In this document: in pieces, positions 36,177 to 48,100 of the stretch
Position numbering within the stretch: position 1 is the stretch's first letter
How the letters are laid out: every line of letters starts with the position of its first letter
Origin: Bostrychus sinensis
Lineage: Eukaryota; Chordata; Actinopteri; Gobiiformes; Eleotridae
Direction: 5' to 3'
NCBI GenBank assembly: GCA_020698575.1
Contig: CM036243.1
Coordinates: 21,712,403 to 21,776,402 of the forward strand
Length of the DNA: 64,000 bases
The notes under the pieces: model-generated
What the model saw: only the letters and a program-made list of their open reading frames with translations
Told to the model about the DNA's origin: nothing
Database searches by the model: none
Made by a program: the position numbers and the translations under genes

Positions 36177-39100
36177 AAATGTAATTGCGAACAGAAACTC
36201 GTGAATCAAATGGAATCGTGACTTCAGTGAATCGTTACATCCCTACCCATACCTGGTATACCACATACCATTTACAACTCCTGTCATGGGTCAGTTTCCT
36301 GTCTCTCGCTTGAAGAAAAAGTAAAGTAGTATGTGCAACAGGACAGCCAACAGGCGTGTAGTAAACCCTGCAGGGTAACAGTCCTTAATCAAGGAATAGT
36401 GGTAGTGAAGTAGTGAAAGTTTTCTAAGTGTGCTGATGAAGTCTGGAACCTGCAGCCTAGGGCTCGGCAATACGACAAAAAAATAAAATCTTTTTTACAT
36501 TTTTTTTTTCATTTCTCAGTCAATATTTGATTCAAATCGATTTTGACTCTTGTTGGTATAAAAAGCTATTTAAATGTAGGTTTATTATTTTTAAATTAGA
36601 TTGCATTGTATTTTTTATATTTAAGTTAGATTATATATTCTAAATGTCTGTACAAAAAAATAGCAAGGCAGCAGAAAAGTGCATTACTCTAAAAGTGACA
36701 TAAATGTCTTTTAGTTTTAGCCCTCTTTGCTTCTAAAGACCAAGTCTATTATACACCATAGAGGCCTGTGAAAAAAATGCTAACTCCAGAGCATATGGCT
36801 AACTAGCATACATAAACAAAAACACATTACTGCTGTTGCTGCTGCACAACACACTATTTGTTTTGGCCCTTCCAAACAAGGACATTACAGAGATAAATTA
36901 ACTCCTTTCTCTGTGATTATTAGTGTTTTTAGAGCCTGCAGAGTCTCCACAGTAACTATTTAAGCTACTCTGGAGCTAGCAGCAGCATTAGCCATAACGC
37001 AGGAAACAGTGCAGCTCTTGGAAGACGCTAATTTCCGCCAAACTCCATTTTATAATTTGGCTATTTTTGACATCGTCCAAAATTCTAAACGTGAATTAAT
37101 CAAATTAATTCGATTTATCGGCCAGCCCTACTGGAACCTGGAAGATTACTTGCATCGTATCAAGTGGAAATCCATTTAGCGGAGATCCAGCAAAGACTTA
37201 TCAAGGCAGTCAATGTAAAAAGGGAGTTTTAAGCTACAGGCCCACAACCTACCTCTTTGTACTTTTATAAAGACAGGAATCAAAAGGATCTGTTACACCA
37301 CAGATAAAAAGCAGTGCAAGTGCTGTGGTTATGTGTAATAGATGTGTAATATGTGATACGAGCCATGAGACAGGGATTCCCTTCGAAGGCTCTCTCCAAT
37401 CATCACGTAAAAGCAATAAACAAAGACATTGGGATTTTTAACAAGATTTAAAGGGGATCTAAACTTTATCAAATACTGAGATGAACTCATTCAATTAGCA
37501 GTTATTGTACACTAGGGGAGAAGATGTCACAGCCACATGGGACAACAGGTTAGCAAACCAAGACAGATGGTAGCAATAGCGGCCATTAGCCTGGCAAGTG
37601 CCCCTCCTATGACGCAAATGAATCAAATAGAGAGAACAAGTTTGTGGGTATAGATGCAAGTGAACTAAAAATTTTCAAGTGTCCAACTACACACAAATCT
37701 GATGCGCAAATCATATTCGGTATGAAAATGTAATGTAATGTAAAAAAAGAAAGGCCATCTACTTACGCTGCTGAGTTCGTTTGTCACTGGCATTTTTCAA
37801 TGGCAGACAAACAGGACAGTCGTGTCGAGTGCAATTTTTCCAGTGAGAGATGATCTGTCTGGACGATGCACAATGAGCGACTGCAGAATAAAAAAGCAAA
37901 ATTTAAATTAATCTTTTATCAATTTATTTGATAATCTTTTGCATTTGATCACATGTACTGTTATAGTATTTTTTTTTTTAAAGAATAGCATAAATATTGA
38001 TAATATTATTATGATATTCTTTGAGCCCTAATCAGTGATTTACAGCCGTACAGATAAACATTTTGTATGAATTCTTAAACAAAGCACCAATAATTTAAAA
38101 TCAAACCTACCCTGGCAGGCCTTGCCAGCCTGACAGTGGGTCATGTGGTTCAGGACGTTCTTCATGGTGCGACAGTGGGGCAGGGCACAGGCCCTCACCT
38201 CTCCATTGGCCTGCTCCCGTCGCTGGCATTTGTGTGCATGGAGCAGCAGGACCAGCTGCTGCTGGATGAGCTTGCGCTTCTCTGGATCAGCGGTGGGGCC
38301 AGCCGAAGGCACTGCCACTCCTCCGCCGCCAGCCAGGGGCAGCATGGGTGTCTGCTGCTGAGGCTGCTGCTGGAGCTGTTGCTGAGGTGCCAGAGGAAGA
38401 GGTCAACAATTAGACATGGGTAAATTGTTTTTCCAAGACCACAAAATGTAATATAAACAACACACAATGAAAGACACACTGTAAAAATGCACATCATGTC
38501 TAATCATACAACAGTTTATTGACAACCACCAGTTTAACAAGAACTAACCATGTTTGGAACACTAGTGACAGCAGCTCCTTTGAGTTCGTTAGGGAAGGAT
38601 GGTAAACTGTTTGTGAGGGCAGACTTGTTCTGGAGCTGTTGCTGTGGATTTAGCGGCTGTCCAGGCCCTGCAGCACCCTGTCCATAGGACTGGGTTCCAA
38701 AAGGACCCCCATTACTGCCCAGTCCCATCTGAAAGAGACAAATAAAAAGGTAAGAAGGTAGTTTCAGAACTCCCTGATAAAAAATGACAACATTAACATT
38801 GGATTTTGTATGCAATAATTTATATTATACAATGATATTATCTGATGATGTCTGTGTGTTGTTCATATAGATTTAAAATTCAAAGTTTGTGAAGAATAAG
38901 GAAACCAAGCACATCAAATACCAAAACTGCATTACAACAGATGACATCATGACAGATGACAGCATTTTACCTAGCAAACTTTTATCTTCTGTGTGTAACA
39001 ACGTAACTGACAGATTTACCTCCTGGTATGTGGCTCTAGGCTACATTGTAACCCTGCATCAAAGAAGAAAAACAAACAAAACCTACACATTTGCCTGCTA

Positions 39101-42100
39101 CGTAGGGATACAACGGCAATATCGCAATATCATAATAGCAAAGTCTCTCGGTATCGTTGTGGATTCATGCGATATCAAAGTGGTGAGCTCCCTGAGCAAA
39201 AATACATAGTTTTGTTGCAGTGGCATGGTAAAAAAAAAAAGCAGTAAGAACTACATAGACCATGATCCTTTACTCCTTTACAGTGCAGCCAACATGGCAG
39301 CTATCTGTGTATTTTATTAGTAGCAATAGCAAGATAAATCAGTGAACACCAAGACTCACAGCTGTTTTACAGTGGCAAGAAAAAGTATGTACCCCCTTAG
39401 TATTTTTCCTTTATTGTTGCCTTACAACCTGGAATTTTAATGGATCATTGTGAGTTTCATGTCTATCACTTTACATCACATGACAACAACTATGAAAATG
39501 CAAACTTTTTTTATTGTGAGGCAAATTAGAAATATGACAGAAAAACAGAAAACTTGAGTGTGCAATACATATGCACACATATACACTCACCGGCCACTTT
39601 ATTAGGTACACCTTGCTAGTACCGGGTTGGACCCCCTTTTGCCTTCAGAACTGCCTTAATCCTTTCGTGGCATAGATTCAACAAGGTACTGGAAACATTC
39701 CTCAGAGAGTTTTGTCCATATTGACATGATAGCATCATGCAGTTGCTGCAGATTTGTCGGCTGCACATCAATGATGCGAATCTCCCGTTCCACCACATCC
39801 AAAAGGTGCTCTATTGGATTGAGATCTGGTGACTGTGGAGGCCATTTGAGTACAGTGAACTCATCGTCATGTTCAAGAAACCAGTCTGAGATGATTCAAG
39901 CTTTATGACATGGCACGTTATCCTGCTGGAAGTAGCCATCAGAAGATGGGTACACTGTGGTCATAAAGGGATGGACATGGTCAGCAACACTCAGGCAGGG
40001 TGTGGCGTTGCAACGATGCTCAATTGGTACTAAGGGGCCCAAAGTATGCCAAGAAAATATCCCCCACACCATTACACCACCATCACCAGCCTGAACCGTT
40101 GATACAAGGCAGGATGGTTTCATGCTTTCATGTTGTTGACGCAAAATTCTGACCCTACCATCCGAATGTCGCAGCAGAAATCGAGACTCATAAGACCAGG
40201 CAACTTTTTTCCAATGTTCTATCGTCCAATTTTGGTGAGCCTGTGCGATCTGTAGCCTCAGTTTCCTGTTCTTAGCTGACAGGAGTGGCACCCAGTGTGG
40301 TGTTCTGCTGCTGTAGCCCATCTTCCTCAAGGTTGGACGTGTTGTGCGTTCAGAGATGCTCTTCTGCATACCTCGGTTGTAACAAGTGGTTATTTGAGTT
40401 ACTGTTGCCTTTCTATCAGCTCGAACCAGTCTGGCCATTCTCCTCTGACCTCTGGCATCAACAAGGTAATTTTGCCCACAGAACTGCCGCTCACTGGATA
40501 TTTTCCCTTTTTCGGACCATTCTCTGTAAACCCTAGAGATGGTTGTGTGTGAAAATCCAGTAGATCAGCAGTTTCTGAAATACTCAGACCAGCCCATCTG
40601 GCACCAACAACCATGCCACGTTCAAAGTCACTTAAATCAGCTTTCTTCCCCATTCTGATGCTCGGTTTGAACTGCAGCAGATCGTCTTGACCATGTCTAG
40701 ATGCCTAAATGCATTGAGTTGCTGCCATGTGATTGGTTTGTGATTGGCTGATTAGAAATTTCCGTTAACAAGCAGTTGGACAGGTGTGCCTAATAAAGTG
40801 GCCGGTGAGTCATCATTGGGAGGTTTATGTCAGTCACTTAATGAAAAAAAATGATGAAGATGCAAAATAAAATCTAGAATAAGAGTTTATGAGCTTGGGT
40901 CATAAAATCAGTAGGATGTGTGTTTATTCTTCATCAAAATCAGTTCCAGCTCCTTCAGGTTGGATGAACTGTACAGCACTGTTTGAGTTGTTTTCTTTAA
41001 AAATCTTTCTGTATTTAGCACCATCTAGGGCTGTCACAGTGAGAGACTTTCCCCTGCGGTAATAATATGTAACTCAACACCGTGGTGTGCAGTATAAGCA
41101 GTATAGCATAAGCTTATAAAAACACCAGATAAAAATGACATGTCCAAACTTAAATTTGTGTGTTTGTGACATGTCCAAACTTAATTCTGTTAAAATTATG
41201 AAAAATAAAATGAAATATAGTTGTGCCTAACTGTCAGGTTTTTATTAGAGCATAGGCCTAAGTGTCAATGTCCTTGTAGTGCATTAGAAAAACACACGGG
41301 TTCCCTTTATGTGGCTTTTGAAATGAGCTAAGGAGGCTGGCAGTGTTCCGCTCGGCACTGACGCTCTCTCTAATGGAAAGCTTGTGTCACATATATGTAC
41401 CTGCGGCAGAGGGCAGAGAAAAACCTCACTTACTTGTCACATCACCAGGTGAGTAGGTAAGCCCAGTGTCTGCTTGGGCTCTTTCTGGTTGGGAAGCGGT
41501 TAGCTTCAATACAACTCCAGGTTTTAGCTGTTGGAGGCCGGGCAGCTTGTGCAGCAGCCTTTTCATTTCTTACCATTAACCCTCTGTTCTCCACTCCCAG
41601 CGTCTCTCTGAATACATATACGAGCGTAAACATTAAATGCTTCATAGTTTACAGGTAAATTACGCTGGGTAGCTCATTACTTCTTAACTAAAATGCAAAA
41701 TGTGGTTATCGCGGTCGCTTATGCTCCCATGCGGTTAGATTGATAACAGTATGACAATAATGCTGTCACCACGACAGCCTGAGCACCATCCTTCATTCCC
41801 TCAATTGTGACTAGTTTTCCAGTCCCTACCAATGACAAATATCCCCACAGCATGACACTGCCATCACCAGGCTTCACTTTAGAAAGGGGGGCACAGTCAG
41901 GTGTTAGGTTTGTACTAGTCACAGAATCTTTCATTGATGGTTCCTTTTAAATTGAATCTGACCTGAGGAGCTTCCCGTGTTTGGGTCTCCGACATGCCTT
42001 TTGGCAAACACAAAGCATGCTTTCTTATTATTTTCGCCAAGCAATGTCTTTTTTTCTGGCCACTCTTCCACACAGCCCAGCTCTGTGGAGCGTATGGTTC

Positions 42101-45100
42101 AGAGTGGTTCTGACAAAGCCGATCCTAGCTCTGTTGGTTTTAATTTCGCCCCTCTACCTCAACCTACCACTGAATCAAATTTTGAACAAAATTGTAATTT
42201 CCTATAATCTGATGCATTTTAGACAATCATATATGATATTCAGCAGCTAAGGCACTGTAGTAAAAAAAGGGAGACTAATGATTTTACTTCTCTTCAAGTT
42301 TCTAGACAAAACATTGTTTCTTAAACAACTCTCACATTTTAAACATGAGCTGCTTCTCTACATAGACCAGAGTCTAGCGTGATTTAGCTTTATTTTTTTA
42401 CCGTTTCACACATGCTCCTTATCATTTATTTTGAAATCCTCTGTTAGTGGTTTCCCTGTGGAGCCCCCAGCTCTCCTCCACCCCTGCAGCACAGGGTCAG
42501 AGAGTCTTCAGTCTCATCACACTGAGCTGTGGACAGAGGCTCCAGAGAACACCACAGGCTAAAGAAGGATGCCTGGACTAATGTTGTATGTTTCTTTTAT
42601 AATAATACAGCTAAACTATTGTGAGAAAGGCATCACGCACTGCCGTTGTCACGTGTGCTTCGGATCGCGTCTTTTATTACTGCCCGTATTATTTCAAAAA
42701 CTGTTTATGATCGCATCTCCACGGGTAAGAGGTCAATTGTCATCAAACAAAAATTTACTTAAAGCTTGACAAGTGTAGAACACATCTATGAACTCAAAAC
42801 TCTCCCCAGTGTCCATAATTTCAGGATACAATACTGTTATTGATCAGGCTTATTAAGCCTTACTGTGCACTGACACATGGGACAGTGGCTGGCGTCCCGC
42901 AGTCACTCTGCACTTATAGCATTTGCATATATCACCTACGACACAGGCTGGCTCTGGGTCCTGTGGACAGATGCAACAGTCTGCTGTGGAGCTCTGCAGC
43001 TCTTTCGGGGTTTCCTAGAGTCTTATTGTTGCCTCTCTGATGATTGCACTCCTTGCCAAGTGTGAGTTTGTGAGTCTTAGATAGTCCTCTATAGGCAGGT
43101 TTGGTGTGGTTCCCTATTTTTTACATGTTGTAATGATGAATTAAATGGCGTTTTGTGGCGTCATGAATTGCAGACCAGCTAACCTTATCTAATATTTCCG
43201 TGACTTCTGAGGGTAAATAACACCGGGTCTTATTTAGGGGCCTCTTTAAAAAGGAGACGTTTGCACACTTTTTTTGCACATGTTTTCTGTTTTTATATTT
43301 CTTATTTGCTTAATAAAAAATATTTTGCATCTTTATAGTTGTTGGCATGTGATGTAAAGTGACTGGCATAAACCTCTCAATGATCAATTTCAATTCCAGG
43401 TTGTAAGGCAACAATAAAGGAAAAATGATAAGGGGTATGAATACTTTTGCAAGCCACTATAACAATGTTAAGAATATTAACTGCTAATGTAGCTGTTAAT
43501 CACCAAAGAAGGGGTAGATAACTTGTAGTAAATGCCACAACTCCACAAGAAGCCAGCACTGTCTTGTCTTTTGGTTATAGCGGATGCTCAGCTGCATGTT
43601 TGACATTAGCAAAGAAACTGTCTTTTATTTCTGTAATAGCTATAGCACAATAACTGTTTTGCCAATAAAGCTTAGCATGAAAGTCAATATTTACACAAAT
43701 CCAGTTTATAAACAGTTGGTCCTACAAACATCTCATGTCAAACATAAAGGACTGGCACACAATCACAATGACACCATGGCTGATATGTGTAATTAACATA
43801 ATGATTGCAAATTACATGTGGTTTCCTGATAAGGGCAATTCAAATTTTAATGTCTCTGCTCTCAGACAAAAGTGATTTATACTTCGCTTTATAAATTGCG
43901 CTTGTCTGCCAGTTTAAACAAAACTTTCTCCATTAGCCCAACTAGCCCTATATTGGTTGTCTTGCTGCTGCTCATCCACATGGCCACTGGTGGAGTAGAC
44001 CAGGCTCTGCCTTGCCAAACCAGGCTGTATCCCCTTCGGCTGTTGACACTGCTCCAACAGACCAGATAAAAAAGACCTAGCTGAGAAGACCAGACACTGG
44101 CAGCCTTTCAACACAGCTGAGCAGGCAGCCTCACATATTTGCACTCACACAAAACCAAGCACACCCCCTTCTTCAGAGCACTTGTTCAGACCCCTACCCT
44201 CTTGACACACTCCACACATTGGCAGACGGGACACTTGCCAATTATCATGTCACGGCTCTGCTGCCAGACCAGACTACTCAGCTGAGGCCTGTGTCCCTCC
44301 TCCTCTTTCTCTGCACTGCCCCTTGTCATTCTCGCTGATTAAGTGGTTAACAATACCTGCCTCCTTCTACAAGACTGACAGGGAAAATAACCATATAATG
44401 AGCCATTTACCACGGGGGGCTCTATGTGCACAAATATTAATTTTGTTGTGGTCCCCTCTTGTGATTACATAACAGTTTGGTAGTGTTACAATAACAAAAT
44501 GAAAATATGTGTGCTGTTGCCGGTGTGAATTGTGTATCTCTGATCTGAATGGGGCCGTCTGTTTTTTTTAAGCATGTGATTGGGCAAACAATTCAGTCCT
44601 TGCTCTAGTACTCCCTCTGTCAAAAATGCTTTATTGTAAAGCCAAGATCAGGTCTTACAGCCATTTTTTAAGAGATGAGTTTTATTAGGCTGTGCTAGGG
44701 CTGGGTAATATGTATCAATATATGAAAAAGATATCATCGCAAATATTGATATTAGGAGTGTGATGAGAAACAAACCCCACGGGACAAGACATGAAATCGA
44801 ACTCACAAGATTGCGACAAAACGAGATTTTTACACTATTTTTAATAAATCATAGATTTCTTTTTTATTTTTTTAATCTTTATTTTAAATGAAACTGAAAA
44901 TTACAAAATGCAAAACTTTTTTGGTGCACTTTGATACCAATAACTTCATTTTTATGAATTATATGCAGTAAAAGAACTATATAAATACTGCTAATGGTTT
45001 TACCACCGTTTTTTTTTTCTTTTTTTGCCGCACAGCCAGAGGCCAAGCAAAATAATTGCTTTGGGGCCTATTCTGAAAACCTGCCCTGAGGGCCCACATT

Positions 45101-48100
45101 ACCAAGTTACACCACTCTAGACTACCCCAATACTGTTGGACTACTTTTCAAGAAATGTGAAATGTAAATTTTATAATTGGGATTTTTTTAAATATATAAA
45201 AGTATAATTTAACAGCTGAGCACCTCAAATACTCAAGCTATAGACTGTGCCCTTTGCTCTCAATGTAGGGATGCACCGATACCACTTTTTTTCAAACCGA
45301 TACGAAGTACTTCCATTTGAGTACTCGCCGATACGAGTACTTATATAGGGGTAACTTTATAGTTTATACAGTCACACTACTATATCTCATTCATCCCATA
45401 CCGTGTTGTCTTTTGCCGTCTATCCCCACTTATTTTTACAACAGAGTGGTTTGAACACAGCTAACCATGGCTAAAATTTGCTGAATATGGACATGTTATA
45501 CCTCATTTTAAAGCTTAGATTCCCCTCTATTCTATTCTCCTCTAGTCGCTAAAATAATTTTAAAGACAGATTGAGCATCTGCGCATAACCAGCGGAGATT
45601 CGCCATTACATACAGTAGCCAACACAATTAGCAACGGTAACGTTACTTCTTATGTTTTATCAGACAACAACTGCTTCAGACTCCACGCTTATATCATTTT
45701 CGGGACAACTAGGACAACAAAAGGACAACTGCCAACTTGTTGGTATCGGGCCACATTTATGAATACGAGTACGAGTACTTGGACATGGTATCGGTACCGA
45801 TACCCAATACTGGTATCGGTATCGGTGCATCCCTATCTCGATGTGTTTGACTGGTTTCTTAACTCATGGGATCCTTCCTGATTCAATGACCTCTGTTGTC
45901 TTGGTTCCTGTTATTAAGGACAAATTGGCAAAGTTAAACAGGCCCATTGCTTTGAATTGTGTAAGTTCCCAATTTATTCCCATGGCAAATTTCCAACTTT
46001 GAAATTGTGCAACCCTAGGTGTAACAATATGTTTTTGCATCGATTAGAATTGTATCAATACGATTTCAGAACAATAATGTGTAATTTAGAACGATACGAT
46101 TCAACCCCTTCATATTGATAGAATTTATACAGCAACTTTTTGCCAAAAATTATAAGTTTACTCTAAATCTAGCATAGCGGCCAGGGTTATGTCCAGCAGA
46201 CAGAGAGCGAAGTATAGTTGAATATAACATTTTATTTAATGAAAAACACAAAAATGACATCTAAAGACATTCCTGGTTATATTTTAACATGCAGATTTTT
46301 AATTTCATTATTTCCAATATTATCGGTGCATTTTTTTTAATGTATATTGATATACACTACCTAGAGAACAATATGATTCGATACAAGGTAATGTATATTG
46401 ATATAGTTGTATTGTAGGAATAAAAAAAACAATACATTGATATAGTTACTGTATTGTTACAGCCCCTTTTTTTTTATATAATCCTTTGCCAACAGGTGTT
46501 AAATCCAGAGCAGCATCTCGTTCCTTTGTCAACTTATTAGTTTGTAAGATTTTAGTCGAATAAAAGTGTTATTGGTTGATTACTTTATGTATTTTTTGCA
46601 TTAGTACTACCATTAGAACTCAGTCTTCTTTCTGCATTCATGTCAGTGAGGTCGCATGTCACGCTTTTCTAATCTTGGTCCTAGAGCAAGACATTTTTCT
46701 TAGGTTTACCTGCCCCTGTGCCTTAGTGAAAATGCATCAGTATAGAGTAACGTATCTGGTGATTAGTGTTTTTGTTTGTTTTTCATTTTACTTAAATCAC
46801 TGCTGTTGCTAAGTCCGCAGCGTGGATCAGAACAAATCCAGATAAGTAACAGGGGAATGAATAGCATCCCAGCACTGTTCAAAAAGATGTTTGTTGCTAA
46901 AGGAACGCTAATAAGGTAACTCCTTACCCCGTAACTCAATTGACTGAACGCTGAGCAGAAATGTACATAACCGCATCTCCCGAGACACCTCTGACTCTCT
47001 CAAGAGAATGTCTAGATTCTAAGTGGAGTCGGTTCATGTCGAGCACATGCAGTGTGACTGTATTGCTACAGTCACACTGCGTGCGCTCAACACTCACTCT
47101 GTGCGCGCATGAAGGTGTCACAAATAATACACCATATTCCAGGACCTTATCTTAGTGGAACCTGAACAGCTTCTTAAAGTGTCTAGAAGGATCTGTATCA
47201 TCATGATCCTCACTGTGGTCTCTGGAGATGGCGCAGCAGGGCTCTACTCTGAGCTCCTCTGAGACACTGCACTCTCAGGGTGTCTCTGAGTCCTCTGGAC
47301 AGGAAACTTAGCTTAACTTGTTTCTGAGATATGGTCCCTTCTGTAATGATCCACAGATTTATCTCGAGCCCTCAAACCGTAGAGCTGCAAACAACTCGGC
47401 AAACAACTCTCAGCAGTCTTGGTGTGTTCATCATGTACTTTGAACCAGTCAGACACAACAGTGTAAGACAAGCTCTGGCCTGGGTGTATATGGACAGGAC
47501 AGGCATCAAAAGAGACCAACATGTTCCTAAATTTCCACAACAAACAGAACTGATGTCTTCTCTAGTTCCTCAAAGCTCTTGTGGTCTGGTTTATTACTAC
47601 TACTGGTCCTACAGTCGCTAATGAGCATAAAACTTGGCACAGTGTTTACCACCATAAGAAATTTCTTCTGTCATAGAGGGGCGGATGAGGGTGATACCTC
47701 AGGATATTAATATATCCCTGTAAATTTTTATTAATTTGTATGTATTTTAGTTCACAAAGTATGACTTTGGAAAATTATGTCATTTAGGAATTTACTATGG
47801 AAAATGTAAGCACATGTATGTACAATATATGTTAGATCTGCTGTTTACAATTAAACACATGAAATAAAATGTCAGCCAATTCAAATAAAAATCCACAGTA
47901 TAATTATTATAACAATTGTATATGTTCAAAAACAATCCATATACAATTTAAAAAATATATATTATTAATATTAATCATTAATTCTCATTACCGAAATAGG
48001 AATTCTCTCCACTGCAACTGGCTTTCTTTTGTTGCGGTAGATGAGAATGCTGTTGCTGGAGAATGAGTGACCTTAACCTTTTTTGCCAACTATGGAAGCT

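Larger units (their letters stand above)
34552..36245. mobile_element. hAT-like non-autonomous element interrupted by a Harbinger-like element
   Basis: Left end TAGGGATTCTTCATAAATC; right end, reversed, TAGGGATGTAACGATTCACT. Both have the TAGGGAT-type hAT start, but only the first bases match well and no clear 8-bp duplication is seen. A 35-base A-run (36139-36174) lies near its right end. No coding region. Confidence 0.55.
33848..37766 (-). other. crebbp intron 5, mostly transposon-derived
   Basis: An intron of 3.9 kb. 33848-34551 is AT-rich with no supported feature. Then come a hAT-like element (34552-36245), inside it a Harbinger-like element (35061-35720), a hAT MITE (36458-37130), and about 640 bases (37131-37766) with nothing I recognise. 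Confidence 0.65.
39370..43460. mobile_element. Tc1-like element with about 200-bp inverted repeats, heavily rearranged
   Basis: Left end CAGTGGCAAGAAAAAGTATG and right end, reversed, TAGTGGCTTGCAAAAGTATT, flanked by TA. Inside both ends the same order recurs: a CCTTTATTGTTGCCTTACAA stretch, then sequence around ACATCACATG, then ATGCAAA, giving inverted repeats of roughly 200 bases. A transposase scrap on the - strand (41719-41934) reads VKPGDGSVMLWGYLSLVGTG, typical of fish Tc1. A partial third copy of the inner terminal repeat begins at 40811. The rest is foreign or decayed. Confidence 0.75.
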
